From: Bacteroidota bacterium
Lineage (GTDB): Bacteria > Bacteroidota > Ignavibacteria > T3Sed10-11
Length of the DNA: 32,387 nucleotides
Reading direction: 5' to 3'
Assembly: GCA_007128495.1 (NCBI GenBank)
Contig: SKXH01000255.1
Coordinates: 1 to 32,387 of the forward strand
Numbering within the stretch: the stretch's first letter is position 1; each line of letters opens with the position of its first letter. The notes under the pieces are model-generated. The model saw only the letters and a program-made list of their open reading frames with translations, was not told the origin of the DNA and made no database searches. Shown here one piece after another: positions 17,243-24,892 of the stretch. Both the position numbers and the translations under genes were made by a program.

Positions 17243-17773
17243 TTAAATTACTTGATCTGGAGCGTTTAATTTATCAATAAATATATCGAAAAATTCTCTA
17301 ACCTGCGGAAGAAACAGGTATAATGCTTCAAACACTAACGGTGCGAATCCATAAATAATCGGATAAAGAACAGATTCATTTCGAATTTCCTCTGCCGGCA
17401 CATCGAGTAGTACCAATATGTGCAGAAAAATACTAACAATAATCGCACCTTCCACAAAACCGAAAGCCGAGCCCGCCAATCTGTCCCACATTTTGTATAA
17501 TTCATTTCTCTTCCCTAATACGCGGTACAGCACATTTCCCAGTATAAGTACAAAAAGAAAAACGACAAGAAATGATAATATCGTTGAGAATAGGGCTGAC
17601 CACCCGAATCGCGTTTGCAGCCATTCAGTTAATACCGGATAGATGTGAATTGCTATAAAGAACGCTACGATTAAAACAATTAACCCGAATATCTTCTTGA
17701 TGAAACCCTCGAAGAAACCTAAAAAAACAAACACACCTATTCCGACTGCAATAGCGAGATCAGCCGATGTCAT
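17243..17773 (-). CDS. CvpA family membrane protein
   Basis: A 176-residue protein with four hydrophobic segments (about 4-45 containing two, 62-85 and 105-125), and the typical opening of ADLAIAVGIGVFVFLGFFEGFIKKI. This matches the CvpA/colicin V production family of inner-membrane proteins, whose molecular role is poorly known. The central GKRNELYKMWDRLAGSAFGF is the conserved loop. It directly follows yqeY (3-bp gap) and precedes mutS2, an arrangement found in other bacteria too. Confidence 0.88.
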   Translation of the reverse strand: MTSADLAIAVGIGVFVFLGFFEGFIKKIFGLIVLIVAFFIAIHIYPVLTEWLQTRFGWSALFSTILSFLVVFLFVLILGNVLYRVLGKRNELYKMWDRLAGSAFGFVEGAIIVSIFLHILVLLDVPAEEIRNESVLYPIIYGFAPLVFEALYLFLPQVREFFDIFIDKLNAPDQVI

Positions 17774-17776
17774 ACT

Positions 17777-18244
17777 TTAACCGCCGAGAAGTTTTTTAAC
17801 AATATTTTGTACCTCTTTTCCATCAGCACGCCCCTTGAGTTCCGGCATAACCGATGCCATTACTTTGCCCATATCTTTCATTGATTCAGCGCCGGTTTGT
17901 TCAATTACTGCCCGGACTTTTGTTTCTATTTCTTCGGGCGAGAGCTGTTCGGGTAAATATTCCTCGATAATTTTCAGTTCTTTTCGTTCTTCCTCTGCAC
18001 GTTCAGTTCGTCCCGCTTTTGTAAATTCATCGATCGATTCCCGTCGCTTTTTTGCTGCCGACGTAATGGAAGCAAGTATTTCCTCATCGGAGAGTTTTTT
18101 GCCCTGTCCGCGGAGTGCAATTTCTTTATCTTTCAGAGCCGCACGTAGTGATCGCAAGGTTTCGAGTTTAACTTTATCCCCTGCCTTCATCGCTTGTGTG
18201 AAGTCAGCATTAATTCGATCCACTATATTTTTTTGTTCGGTCAT
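17777..18244 (-). CDS. GatB/YqeY domain protein
   Basis: The 155-residue protein is a full-length YqeY: helical, with RINADFTQAMKAGDKVKLETLRSL near the N-terminus, a charged central region (KKRRESIDEF, EEYLPEQLS) and a C-terminal KDMGKVMASVMPELKGRADG segment. The fold is shared with the tail domain of the GatB/GatE amidotransferases; a role in tRNA-dependent amidation is assumed but unproven. First gene of the yqeY-cvpA-mutS2-accC-carrier operon. The terminator at 18267-18302 separates it from the exbD genes upstream. Confidence 0.93.
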   Translation of the reverse strand: MTEQKNIVDRINADFTQAMKAGDKVKLETLRSLRAALKDKEIALRGQGKKLSDEEILASITSAAKKRRESIDEFTKAGRTERAEEERKELKIIEEYLPEQLSPEEIETKVRAVIEQTGAESMKDMGKVMASVMPELKGRADGKEVQNIVKKLLGG

Positions 18245-18266
18245 GAGTATTGTCTATGGTTGAAAC

Positions 18267-18302
18267 AAAAAAAGGCAGGGTGTCAACATATCCCTGCCTT
18301 TT
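18267..18302 (-). terminator. Rho-independent terminator of the exbB-exbD-exbD unit
   Basis: A perfect 11-bp inverted repeat, AAAAGGCAGGG (18270-18280) and CCCTGCCTTTT (18292-18302), with an 11-nt loop. On the minus strand the stem ends in a long T run (complement of the A tract at 18267-18273). It lies 65 bp after the second exbD stop and just ahead of the yqeY start. Confidence 0.88.
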
Positions 18303-18366
18303 CGGTTAAATAAATTACACGCGTTCCATTTGATACACTACGTGTTTAGTATTTTTCCACTCGATA

Positions 18367-18792
18367 TTACAATCGATGTAATGACGAATAGTTAATTCGT
18401 AGCGCATCCGCCTCCCGAAGCTGTTGTTGGATATCCGTTACGATCCCCATTTCTGAATGTCTGTCTATTCGCATTGAAACAATCAAATTAGGGATCTCGA
18501 CTCGTTTCTGGTACATAATCGAGCGAATATCATCAATGTTAATGATATTATCGTCAATCTGTACCCGTCCGTCCCGGCCAACCCAGATATAGGAAATGAG
18601 CCGTTTGTTTTCAATACGTTCGATCATATACGCTTCGGGGAGCGTATACTCTACCTGAACATCGAACTCACGGAGTACTGTTGTCAACATAAAGAAAATC
18701 AACAGCATAAAAATAATATCCGGGAGCGATGCTGTCGGAATTTCCTGCTTCGTTGTGGCCTGTTTTTTTTTGAATTTCGTGTCTTTAGCCAT
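18367..18792 (-). CDS. exbD: ExbD/TolR family biopolymer transport protein (second copy)
   Basis: A 141-residue protein with a Lys-rich cytoplasmic N-terminus, one transmembrane helix (about 24-43) carrying the proton-path aspartate Asp25 in SLPDIIFMLLIFFML, and a periplasmic domain. The helix sequence is diagnostic for ExbD/TolR. With ExbB and the other ExbD it should form the proton-driven motor that energises TonB-dependent import. It lies 48 bp after the first exbD, from which it differs strongly in the periplasmic part. Confidence 0.92.
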   Translation of the reverse strand: MAKDTKFKKKQATTKQEIPTASLPDIIFMLLIFFMLTTVLREFDVQVEYTLPEAYMIERIENKRLISYIWVGRDGRVQIDDNIINIDDIRSIMYQKRVEIPNLIVSMRIDRHSEMGIVTDIQQQLREADALRINYSSLHRL

Positions 18793-18840
18793 TGAACCAC
18801 GTCCCTTATATCATCAAAAAATGATTACTACGGTGCTCTC

Positions 18841-19338
18841 TTATTCCGGCTCAGCAAGAGATATTCGTTGAGGAATTTCCCGCCTTATTTGCTGCATTTG
18901 CTCTTGTGTCACATCGTCAAGTCGCACACCGAAATTTTGCCGGGCATATGCTTCACGGAGTTCGTTGTAAGCCATCTTTAACTGATCGATTGTGTCGATG
19001 TAGACATTGTAGGGCGTTCGCCTGTCGGTTTTCACCGATACGATCAGCTCAGGGTTCTCACGAATTTTATCAGCAATTGTTCCCGATATTTGCGGGACAC
19101 TGATAATATCTCCGTCAAGCAACACTTCACCGGCTGCATTGACGAGTATGTTTGCAATATTTTCTTCCTCTACTTCGATTTCTTCGGCGTCTTCAACCGG
19201 AGGCGGTAACACAAGACCGATACCGGTATCGACATCAATCGTTGTAACTAGGAGGAAGAAGATAAGCAACAAGAAAGCAATGTCTGCCATTCCTGCAAGC
19301 GGAATGGTAGCACCTTCTTTTTTCTTACGCTTTAACAT
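18841..19338 (-). CDS. exbD: ExbD/TolR family biopolymer transport protein (first copy)
   Basis: A 165-residue ExbD with the conserved N-terminal segment IPLAGMADIAFLLLIFFLLV (12-31), Asp19 being the membrane aspartate, and a periplasmic domain with a Glu-rich patch (about 50-62). It is 18 bp downstream of exbB. Two tandem, diverged exbD genes after one exbB are common in the FCB group and may form a mixed motor. No tonB gene follows in this unit. Confidence 0.93.
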   Translation of the reverse strand: MLKRKKKEGATIPLAGMADIAFLLLIFFLLVTTIDVDTGIGLVLPPPVEDAEEIEVEEENIANILVNAAGEVLLDGDIISVPQISGTIADKIRENPELIVSVKTDRRTPYNVYIDTIDQLKMAYNELREAYARQNFGVRLDDVTQEQMQQIRREIPQRISLAEPE

Positions 19339-19356
19339 GAGGGGTTCTCCCTTTCG

Positions 19357-20112
19357 TTACTGTTTTTTCTCCGAGCCCTTATCTTTATCCTGATCTTTAC
19401 TCTCTTTAGCAGGAGTTTCGGCGCCTGCCGGGGCAATTTTCTTGCCTTGCTTTAATAGAATCAGAGAGTCGATTAATTCTATTGAGCTTTCTTCCATTTC
19501 GATAACGAGTTTATCGATCCTGGAAACAAAATAGTTGTAGAAAACCTGTAATATAACCGCGACGACAAGACCGAACAATGTCGTAAGCAATGCAACGGAA
19601 ATACCGCCGGCGACAATTTCAGGTGAAATGTTCCGTGCTTCACGAATAGCATCGAAAGCCGATATCATACCCTGAACCGTTCCGGTAAATCCGATCATAG
19701 GTGATATAGCGATAAACGTTGATATCCAGATAAGATTTTTTTCCAAAAATGCCATTTCAATGCCGCCGTAGCTGATAATAGCTTTTTCAGCTGCTTCAAT
19801 TCCTTCATCGGCACGAAGAAGACCTGCCTGAAATACACTTGCAACGGAACCACGATTTTTACTGCAAACTTCCAGAGCAGCGTCTACACCACCTTCATCA
19901 AGGGCTTTTTTCACATTGACGAGAAATTTTCTGGTATTCACCGTAGCTTTGCTGAGCGTCCATATACGCTCAAGTGAAAAGGCAAGGCCTAAAATTAAAC
20001 AGCCGAGAATAACGTGCATAAAGTGGCCGCCTTCAACATATTTTTCTTGCAACCAATTTAGTGCCCCAACATCGGCTTGAAGAAGGAAGGTGAAAATGCC
20101 AAATTGATCCAT
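19357..20112 (-). CDS. exbB: MotA/TolQ/ExbB proton channel family protein
   Basis: A 251-residue inner-membrane protein: a transmembrane helix at about 33-48 and two more in the C-terminal half (WISTFIAISPMIGFTGTVQGMISAF and GGISVALLTTLFGLVVAVILQ), the latter pair being the ExbB/TolQ signature. The tail is Lys/Asp/Glu-rich and disordered (about 225-251). The start is supported by a strong GGAGG on the minus strand (20123-20127), 10 nt ahead of the ATG. It heads exbB-exbD-exbD; the upstream 115 bp up to the SDR stop probably holds its promoter. Confidence 0.93.
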   Translation of the reverse strand: MDQFGIFTFLLQADVGALNWLQEKYVEGGHFMHVILGCLILGLAFSLERIWTLSKATVNTRKFLVNVKKALDEGGVDAALEVCSKNRGSVASVFQAGLLRADEGIEAAEKAIISYGGIEMAFLEKNLIWISTFIAISPMIGFTGTVQGMISAFDAIREARNISPEIVAGGISVALLTTLFGLVVAVILQVFYNYFVSRIDKLVIEMEESSIELIDSLILLKQGKKIAPAGAETPAKESKDQDKDKGSEKKQ

Positions 20113-20227
20113 TAGTATAATTCCTCCTTAAAGGTTCGAGTTAATTTAATGTGTTATTAGTTTTAATGAATTTAAATTCCATTTTAAAAAGTAGAATAAC
20201 AATTTTTTAAAAGAAAGTCAAATTAAA

Positions 20228-20944
20228 TTACACACCCCCGTACACCTCAATAACCGCTCCGTTTACGCTTTTTGCGACATCGCTACATAAAAACACAATT
20301 GTATCGGCAAGTTGTTCCGGGGTAACCCAATTTTTCATATCCTCAGGATTGCCCCACAACTCATTTGCGGGTGTTTTTATAATACTCGGTGCAATTGCGT
20401 TGATCGTAATTCCGCTTTTCTTATACTCACTTCCGAGTATACGGGAGAGAAAAGCCACGCCTGATTTTGCCACACCATAGGCACCTCGTTCGGCTTCCGG
20501 ATAGATCCCGGGTTTAGCCGATATGTTTATTATGCGTCCGTAATTCTTATCTTTCATACGGCGAATAGCTTCACGGCATGTGAGAAAACAGGCGGTGAGA
20601 TTTCGATCCATCATTTCATTCCATTCATCGAGCGTCAAATCCGTGAATGGTTTCGTATCCATATAACCGCCCACGGCATTGCACAAAATAGCTACATCTG
20701 AAAACTTTTCAATTGCACTATTAAATATATGCGCTACCTGGTCTTCTTGTGTCACATCGGCTTGTACGGTAATGACATTGGATGTGTCATCGAGAATTTC
20801 TTGCGGGATTTGGGATAACTTTTTATCGGATTGGTATTGTAAAACAAGCTTGCAACCTTCGCTGTAAAGATGTTTGGTAACAACTGTTCCGAGTCCGCCG
20901 GTTGCACCGGTAATTATTGCAACTTTGTTTTGAAGTGCCATCAT
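20228..20944 (-). CDS. Short-chain dehydrogenase/reductase family protein
   Basis: A classical SDR of 238 residues with a Rossmann TGATGGLG (12-19) for NAD(P), NAVGG (89-93) replacing the usual NNAG, catalytic Ser142 and the Tyr156-x3-Lys160 pair in YGVAK, and a C-terminal GAVIEVYGGV. The motif set is that of 3-oxoacyl-ACP reductase-like SDRs, but the substrate cannot be told. The start is MM; either Met is possible. It stands alone between the ExbB promoter and the terminator of the metal locus, so its context is not informative. Confidence 0.9.
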   Translation of the reverse strand: MMALQNKVAIITGATGGLGTVVTKHLYSEGCKLVLQYQSDKKLSQIPQEILDDTSNVITVQADVTQEDQVAHIFNSAIEKFSDVAILCNAVGGYMDTKPFTDLTLDEWNEMMDRNLTACFLTCREAIRRMKDKNYGRIINISAKPGIYPEAERGAYGVAKSGVAFLSRILGSEYKKSGITINAIAPSIIKTPANELWGNPEDMKNWVTPEQLADTIVFLCSDVAKSVNGAVIEVYGGV

Positions 20945-21012
20945 GTATGTTTTGTTAAAATAATTTATTGGGAAATATAATTTTATAGTTAATAAGATGC
21001 AAGGATTACTAT

Positions 21013-21048
21013 AAAAAAATCCCCAGGGTAGGCAATGCCTACCCTGGG
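21013..21048 (-). terminator. Rho-independent terminator of the metal locus
   Basis: Perfect inverted repeat CCCAGGGTAGGCA (21022-21034) and TGCCTACCCTGGG (21036-21048). On the minus strand it ends in a run of seven T (plus 21013-21019). It is 66 bp past the stop of the His-rich lipoprotein and ahead of the SDR, which lies on the same strand. Confidence 0.9.
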
Positions 21049-21114
21049 AAATAATACCTTCTATTTGGAAGAATGTAATCTATCCAATAAAATTAATAAA
21101 ACCTGCAATCCAGA

Positions 21115-21588
21115 TTAATCGTGATCCTCAACTTCTATCGCCAATGCGGGAGTCGCCCAATCGACGTGATCTCCATGCCATAATTGAAATAGTATCTCGG
21201 TTTCCCCAACGCTTATCCCCTCGATATCAACATGGTCAATGTGATTGTCGATTTCTATTATTCCTTCAGGTGCTCCATCTGCAAGTTGGGCACGCACTTC
21301 GAATTCGTCACCCAACTGTATTTCATTATTATCTTCGTCGAGAAATCGTATATCAAGCTCGATTTCTTCACCTACGTGTAGATGGGGTAAAGCACCATCC
21401 CAATGCATACCGGCACCTGTTCCGTGTGTATATGCAAGAAGCTCTTCAGTTTCACGATCATATACTTCCGCTGCTACCGGTTCACCGTGTTGATCGTCGT
21501 GAGGGTCGGTGGAACGATCACAACCGGTAAACAATATAATAGCCGGTAAGATGAGGAGTAATCCGAGTGCAAGTATTTTTGAGTTCAT
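21115..21588 (-). CDS. His-rich lipoprotein, putative metal-binding
   Basis: A 157-residue protein with a lipoprotein signal (lipobox FTGC, Cys23) followed by a charged, His/Asp-rich stretch DPHDDQHGE. His recurs in HGTGAGMHWDGALPHLH (about 55-71), NHIDHVD and WHGDHVDW, and the C-terminus ends in EDHD; about 13 His in all. The body is short beta strands with Gly turns, consistent with a beta-sandwich. I do not recognise a named family. It follows the TonB receptor by 54 bp and precedes the terminator, so it probably works with that receptor as a surface or periplasmic metal-binding lipoprotein. Zinc or copper are equally possible from the residues seen. Confidence 0.8.
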   Translation of the reverse strand: MNSKILALGLLLILPAIILFTGCDRSTDPHDDQHGEPVAAEVYDRETEELLAYTHGTGAGMHWDGALPHLHVGEEIELDIRFLDEDNNEIQLGDEFEVRAQLADGAPEGIIEIDNHIDHVDIEGISVGETEILFQLWHGDHVDWATPALAIEVEDHD

Positions 21589-21642
21589 TACATACCTCCC
21601 TTTTTATTCAAAGAGTTTTTGTTTGTTAACTTTAAAAATTAA

Positions 21643-23997
21643 TTAAAATAGAATTTGATACGACAACTGAATATTTCGTCCCGGCTGCGGTGCGACATCT
21701 TTCACACGTGAAAGGTGATCGCGCCAGACATTATCGGTCGCGTTGTCAACATTCAGGGTTATCGTATGAAGAATATTAAATTGTGTCCATCTATATCCTA
21801 TGCCGGCCCGCAGTAAATTATAAGATGGTGTTGGTGATTGCGGCTTAATGGTTTCTCCCTCATTTATCGGATCGGGTATCGGTGATGGTACACGGTTCTG
21901 TGAATCCGCTCCGGTCCATCCAATTGATGCAAAAAGATGCTTTCCTTCATACCTGAAATTTACATTGCCGTTCAAGGGCGGAATGAACGGCAGCGGATCG
22001 TTGTCTGCTGTCCGGGTCGCGCGTACATAACTGATGGTACCGTCCAGCACGAATTCACCCCCGAGATGTATTTCAATCTGACCTTCAGTACCATAAAACA
22101 CGGCATTATCACTGCGTGCCTGGAAAACAGGATACCTTCTTAACCGGGGATCAATTTCTCCGGTCGGTTCATAGTAGATATAGTTTGAAACATAATTGTA
22201 GAAGAGATTAGCGTCGAATTTTAAGCTCCGCATTTCAGAGCGGATGAAAAGGTCTATACCCGTCCCCACTTCTGCATCCAATTCAGGATTACCGATATCA
22301 TAGGAGAAATCAGCAAGGTGTGGTCCGTCAGAGTATAACTCTTCAATTGCCGGATTTCTAAATGCACGCGCTACGCTCAGTCCTATTTTCCATCCCGGCC
22401 TTATATCATACAGCAGTGCAATTGAACCTGAGAATTCACCAAAAGTACGGCTTGTTACCGGGATTAACCGGTCACCCGATTGTATCGGATCGGTACGGTA
22501 TGGTTCAATTGAAGACCAATCATATCGGAGTCCCACCTGAAATCTGAGTACTCTCCATCCAAACTCTTCGTAAACGAAAGCCGATAATACTGTTTCGGTC
22601 GCCGATCTTGTACCGGTGAATCCTCTCACCGATAAAAGATCGCGATAACGAGCAGAGATGCCCGCCGCTCCTTCGAGAGGTAATATCCCGTTTTCATGTA
22701 TGTGTCGGGCAATTAAACTACCGCTTATAGTAAGCTGATCAAATTCCGCTCCGATGATAGGACGGCCTGCGCCTGTTTCCCCCTCTATTTCTTTGTGAAT
22801 GTAATGAGTCACGTGTCCGTCAAACTCAATATCGCTGAACGGACCGATACCTTCATAGTGGAGTGCGCGAAACCTACCTACACGACGCATGAATTCTGCA
22901 TCCACACCGCCGGCGTGAGCACCGGGAATTTGTATATCGTTAAATTCTCCTGGCACACCATACCGCATCTCATATTGTCTGAACGATGCTCCTGCATATC
23001 CCCAGTCGGTTATCCAGCTGGCACCGGCACTCGCATTATAGCCATCAAGATCGGTCGATGGAAACGTTCCTTCGGGCGTTCTGATATCACCGGCTGTCCT
23101 TCCGCTGATCTCACCACGTAGGGCAAACGAGCCGGCCGGTACGGTGATCATACCTCCTCCGCTTGCGCCGTCATTATATGATTCACCGCGAAGCATTAAA
23201 GTGCCGGATATCCGTTCGGGTATATCACGCGGGATTTCCTCCCTAATAATATTTATTACACCGCCAAGAGCATTACTTCCATAAAGCAAACCTGCCGGTC
23301 CCCGGACTACTTCTACTCTTTCAGTTGTAACAGGTTCTATTGCAACAGCGTGGTCTGCTGAGGTAGTGGATAGATCTCCCGTGCGCTGGCCGTCTTCAAG
23401 TACGAGCACCCGGTCACCTCCCATACCACGAATAACTGGTTGCGTGGCAGCGGCACCGAATGATTGCTGCGAAATACCCGGTAAATGCACCAGTGAAGCC
23501 GGTAACGTTGTTTGCATTTTTTGCTGGTATTGACGTCCACCGAGAACACTCGTCGGTTGATAGGTCTCTGAAACACCACGTTCACGGCCGGTACCGGTAA
23601 CGACTACAGATTCCGATATCTCGAAAACCGAAGGTACCAGGTCAACTGCTATTTGCACGGTATCGTCAGGGGTTACTTCTACTTCCTTTTCGACCGGTGT
23701 ATACCCGATATGCTGAATTGTAACGGTATATTTGCGTACCGGCATGTTGTCGAATTGAAACGTACCATCTTCACGGGAGATCCGGTATCGCCCCGTATCT
23801 TTTAGCCGGATATTAGCAAAAAGAATCGGTTCACCGGTCTCGACATCACGGATAATTCCATGAATGGCCCCGTAATCCCGCTGAAGGTATGGTGGTGAAG
23901 TATAACCATTTTCTCCTCCATAAACGGCAACGGTTATAAAAACAACGAGAGAAAGCAATATGAATATATGATTTCTCATATTGTGTTTGAACCTCAT
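21643..23997 (-). CDS. TonB-dependent receptor, ZnuD-like (probable metal uptake)
   Basis: A 784-residue outer-membrane receptor: signal peptide (about 8-27), an N-terminal CarboxypepD_reg-like domain (about 45-120), a plug (about 135-250) with VEVVRGPAGLLYGSNALGGVINI, and a 22-strand barrel ending ...SYQILF. Several segments resemble my memory of the Neisseria zinc receptor ZnuD: PVIRGMGGDRVLVLEDGQ, GDLSTTSADHAV, REEIPRDIPERISG and GYAGASFRQYEMRYGVPG. This supports zinc or related metals, but copper is possible. No TonB box was identified. A second in-frame ATG at 23979 has GAGGT upstream (11 nt) and could be the real start. Lies between a His/Cys small protein and a His-rich lipoprotein. 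Confidence 0.9.
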   Translation of the reverse strand: MRFKHNMRNHIFILLSLVVFITVAVYGGENGYTSPPYLQRDYGAIHGIIRDVETGEPILFANIRLKDTGRYRISREDGTFQFDNMPVRKYTVTIQHIGYTPVEKEVEVTPDDTVQIAVDLVPSVFEISESVVVTGTGRERGVSETYQPTSVLGGRQYQQKMQTTLPASLVHLPGISQQSFGAAATQPVIRGMGGDRVLVLEDGQRTGDLSTTSADHAVAIEPVTTERVEVVRGPAGLLYGSNALGGVINIIREEIPRDIPERISGTLMLRGESYNDGASGGGMITVPAGSFALRGEISGRTAGDIRTPEGTFPSTDLDGYNASAGASWITDWGYAGASFRQYEMRYGVPGEFNDIQIPGAHAGGVDAEFMRRVGRFRALHYEGIGPFSDIEFDGHVTHYIHKEIEGETGAGRPIIGAEFDQLTISGSLIARHIHENGILPLEGAAGISARYRDLLSVRGFTGTRSATETVLSAFVYEEFGWRVLRFQVGLRYDWSSIEPYRTDPIQSGDRLIPVTSRTFGEFSGSIALLYDIRPGWKIGLSVARAFRNPAIEELYSDGPHLADFSYDIGNPELDAEVGTGIDLFIRSEMRSLKFDANLFYNYVSNYIYYEPTGEIDPRLRRYPVFQARSDNAVFYGTEGQIEIHLGGEFVLDGTISYVRATRTADNDPLPFIPPLNGNVNFRYEGKHLFASIGWTGADSQNRVPSPIPDPINEGETIKPQSPTPSYNLLRAGIGYRWTQFNILHTITLNVDNATDNVWRDHLSRVKDVAPQPGRNIQLSYQILF

Positions 23998-24078
23998 TTC
24001 AGTATGTATAAAATTTATTGAACCTGTACCGATATATCAGGCCGGTTCATATATTAGGAATAGTTTTTCGGATAAAAT

Positions 24079-24420
24079 TCAGGCAAGGAAAGGTGGTGAA
24101 CGGGGTTCGAAAAGCAGCAGGTAATCTTCACTACGATATGATATGGTATTCTCCGGAGTTACCTCATCAAGAACATAAACCTTCGTTATTATTATTTGCT
24201 CACCCTCAAAAATCGAGGATGTTGTAATACGTGAGCATTTTTGACAATATTGATTATTGGCAAGGTCGGGGTGATTTGCATGGTTACTGCAATGATGACT
24301 ATTGAGATATACAGTTGGATCATTGCTGAAATTATACAGCGCTTCATCGTGGTGATGAAATGCCCCCCCCATGCTCATAACCAGCAACAATGCAAGCAGG
24401 TATGTTGAACCTCTTTGCAT
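24079..24420 (-). CDS. Small His/Cys-rich secreted protein upstream of the TonB receptor
   Basis: I start at the second in-frame Met (24420; the first is 24450) because a compact signal peptide follows it: MQRGS, then a hydrophobic 7-20. The 113-residue product has HHHDE (22-26), HHCSNHANH (42-50) and CQKC (59-62) with Cys44, then a C-terminal strand region ending FEPRSPPFLA. The order of His clusters, Cys pair and terminal Pro-Pro is reminiscent of small metal-associated proteins encoded next to TonB receptors (DUF2946 or HYC_CC_PP-like), but I cannot assign it firmly. It lies 81 bp upstream of the receptor and 118 bp after the HMA lipoprotein, so it is probably co-transcribed. Confidence 0.65.
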   Translation of the reverse strand: MQRGSTYLLALLLVMSMGGAFHHHDEALYNFSNDPTVYLNSHHCSNHANHPDLANNQYCQKCSRITTSSIFEGEQIIITKVYVLDEVTPENTISYRSEDYLLLFEPRSPPFLA

Positions 24421-24499
24421 ATTTCCGTATGTATTAAATAATTTAAACAAGAAAATAGAAATTAATTAAATTACAATCGTCAGTTTTAATATAGTAAAC

Positions 24500-24530
24500 G
24501 GTATACGGAACTATGTTAGTTCCGTATACC
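24500..24530 (-). terminator. 13-bp hairpin after the HMA lipoprotein gene (partial terminator or processing site)
   Basis: A perfect inverted repeat GGTATACGGAACT (24500-24512) / AGTTCCGTATACC (24518-24530) with a 5-nt loop, directly after the HMA stop. On the minus strand it is followed by GTTTACTATATTAAAA, only a weak T tract, so termination may be partial and the rest of the locus may be read through. Confidence 0.55.
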
Positions 24531-24538
24531 TTAATTTT

Positions 24539-24892
24539 TTATTTGCAGCAATCCGGCAGTTGTTCGTATGCCGCTTCGTCACGGTGTGTTTCGTTAGCGG
24601 TATAACCGGCTCTGGCTATTGCTTTCTCAATATCTTCGAGTGTTGTATAATCAGGATTAAAGCTCACTGTTGCAACTCTTTGGTCGAAGTCTATTCGCAT
24701 ACCTTCAACACCTTCAACCCCGGCAGCGGCTTGCTGGACATTAGCGACACACATTTGACATTGAACTCCTTCAAGTGTTATTGTCTCGGTATGTTGAGCT
24801 AAAGCAGCAGCTTCGTCGGATTTTTCCTCTGCTCCGCACCCTATGAGCAGGAACATACCAATAATCACCGGAATGACAGCTAATTTCTTCAT
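24539..24892 (-). CDS. Heavy-metal-associated (HMA) domain lipoprotein, MerP-like
   Basis: A 117-residue protein with a lipoprotein signal (lipobox LIGC, Cys19), a charged spacer, and one HMA domain (about 37-100) with the metal-binding Cys45-x-x-Cys48 in GVQCQMCVANVQQ, followed by the family's beta-alpha-beta pattern. In the usual GMTCxxC motif Met is replaced by Val. The C-terminus ends LPDCCK, an extra Cys pair (115-116). Such domains carry copper, mercury or zinc; the anchor should hold it in the periplasm. First gene of the leftward metal locus, divergent from the exported peroxiredoxin across 307 bp. The metal cannot be read from the sequence. Confidence 0.85.
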   Translation of the reverse strand: MKKLAVIPVIIGMFLLIGCGAEEKSDEAAALAQHTETITLEGVQCQMCVANVQQAAAGVEGVEGMRIDFDQRVATVSFNPDYTTLEDIEKAIARAGYTANETHRDEAAYEQLPDCCK

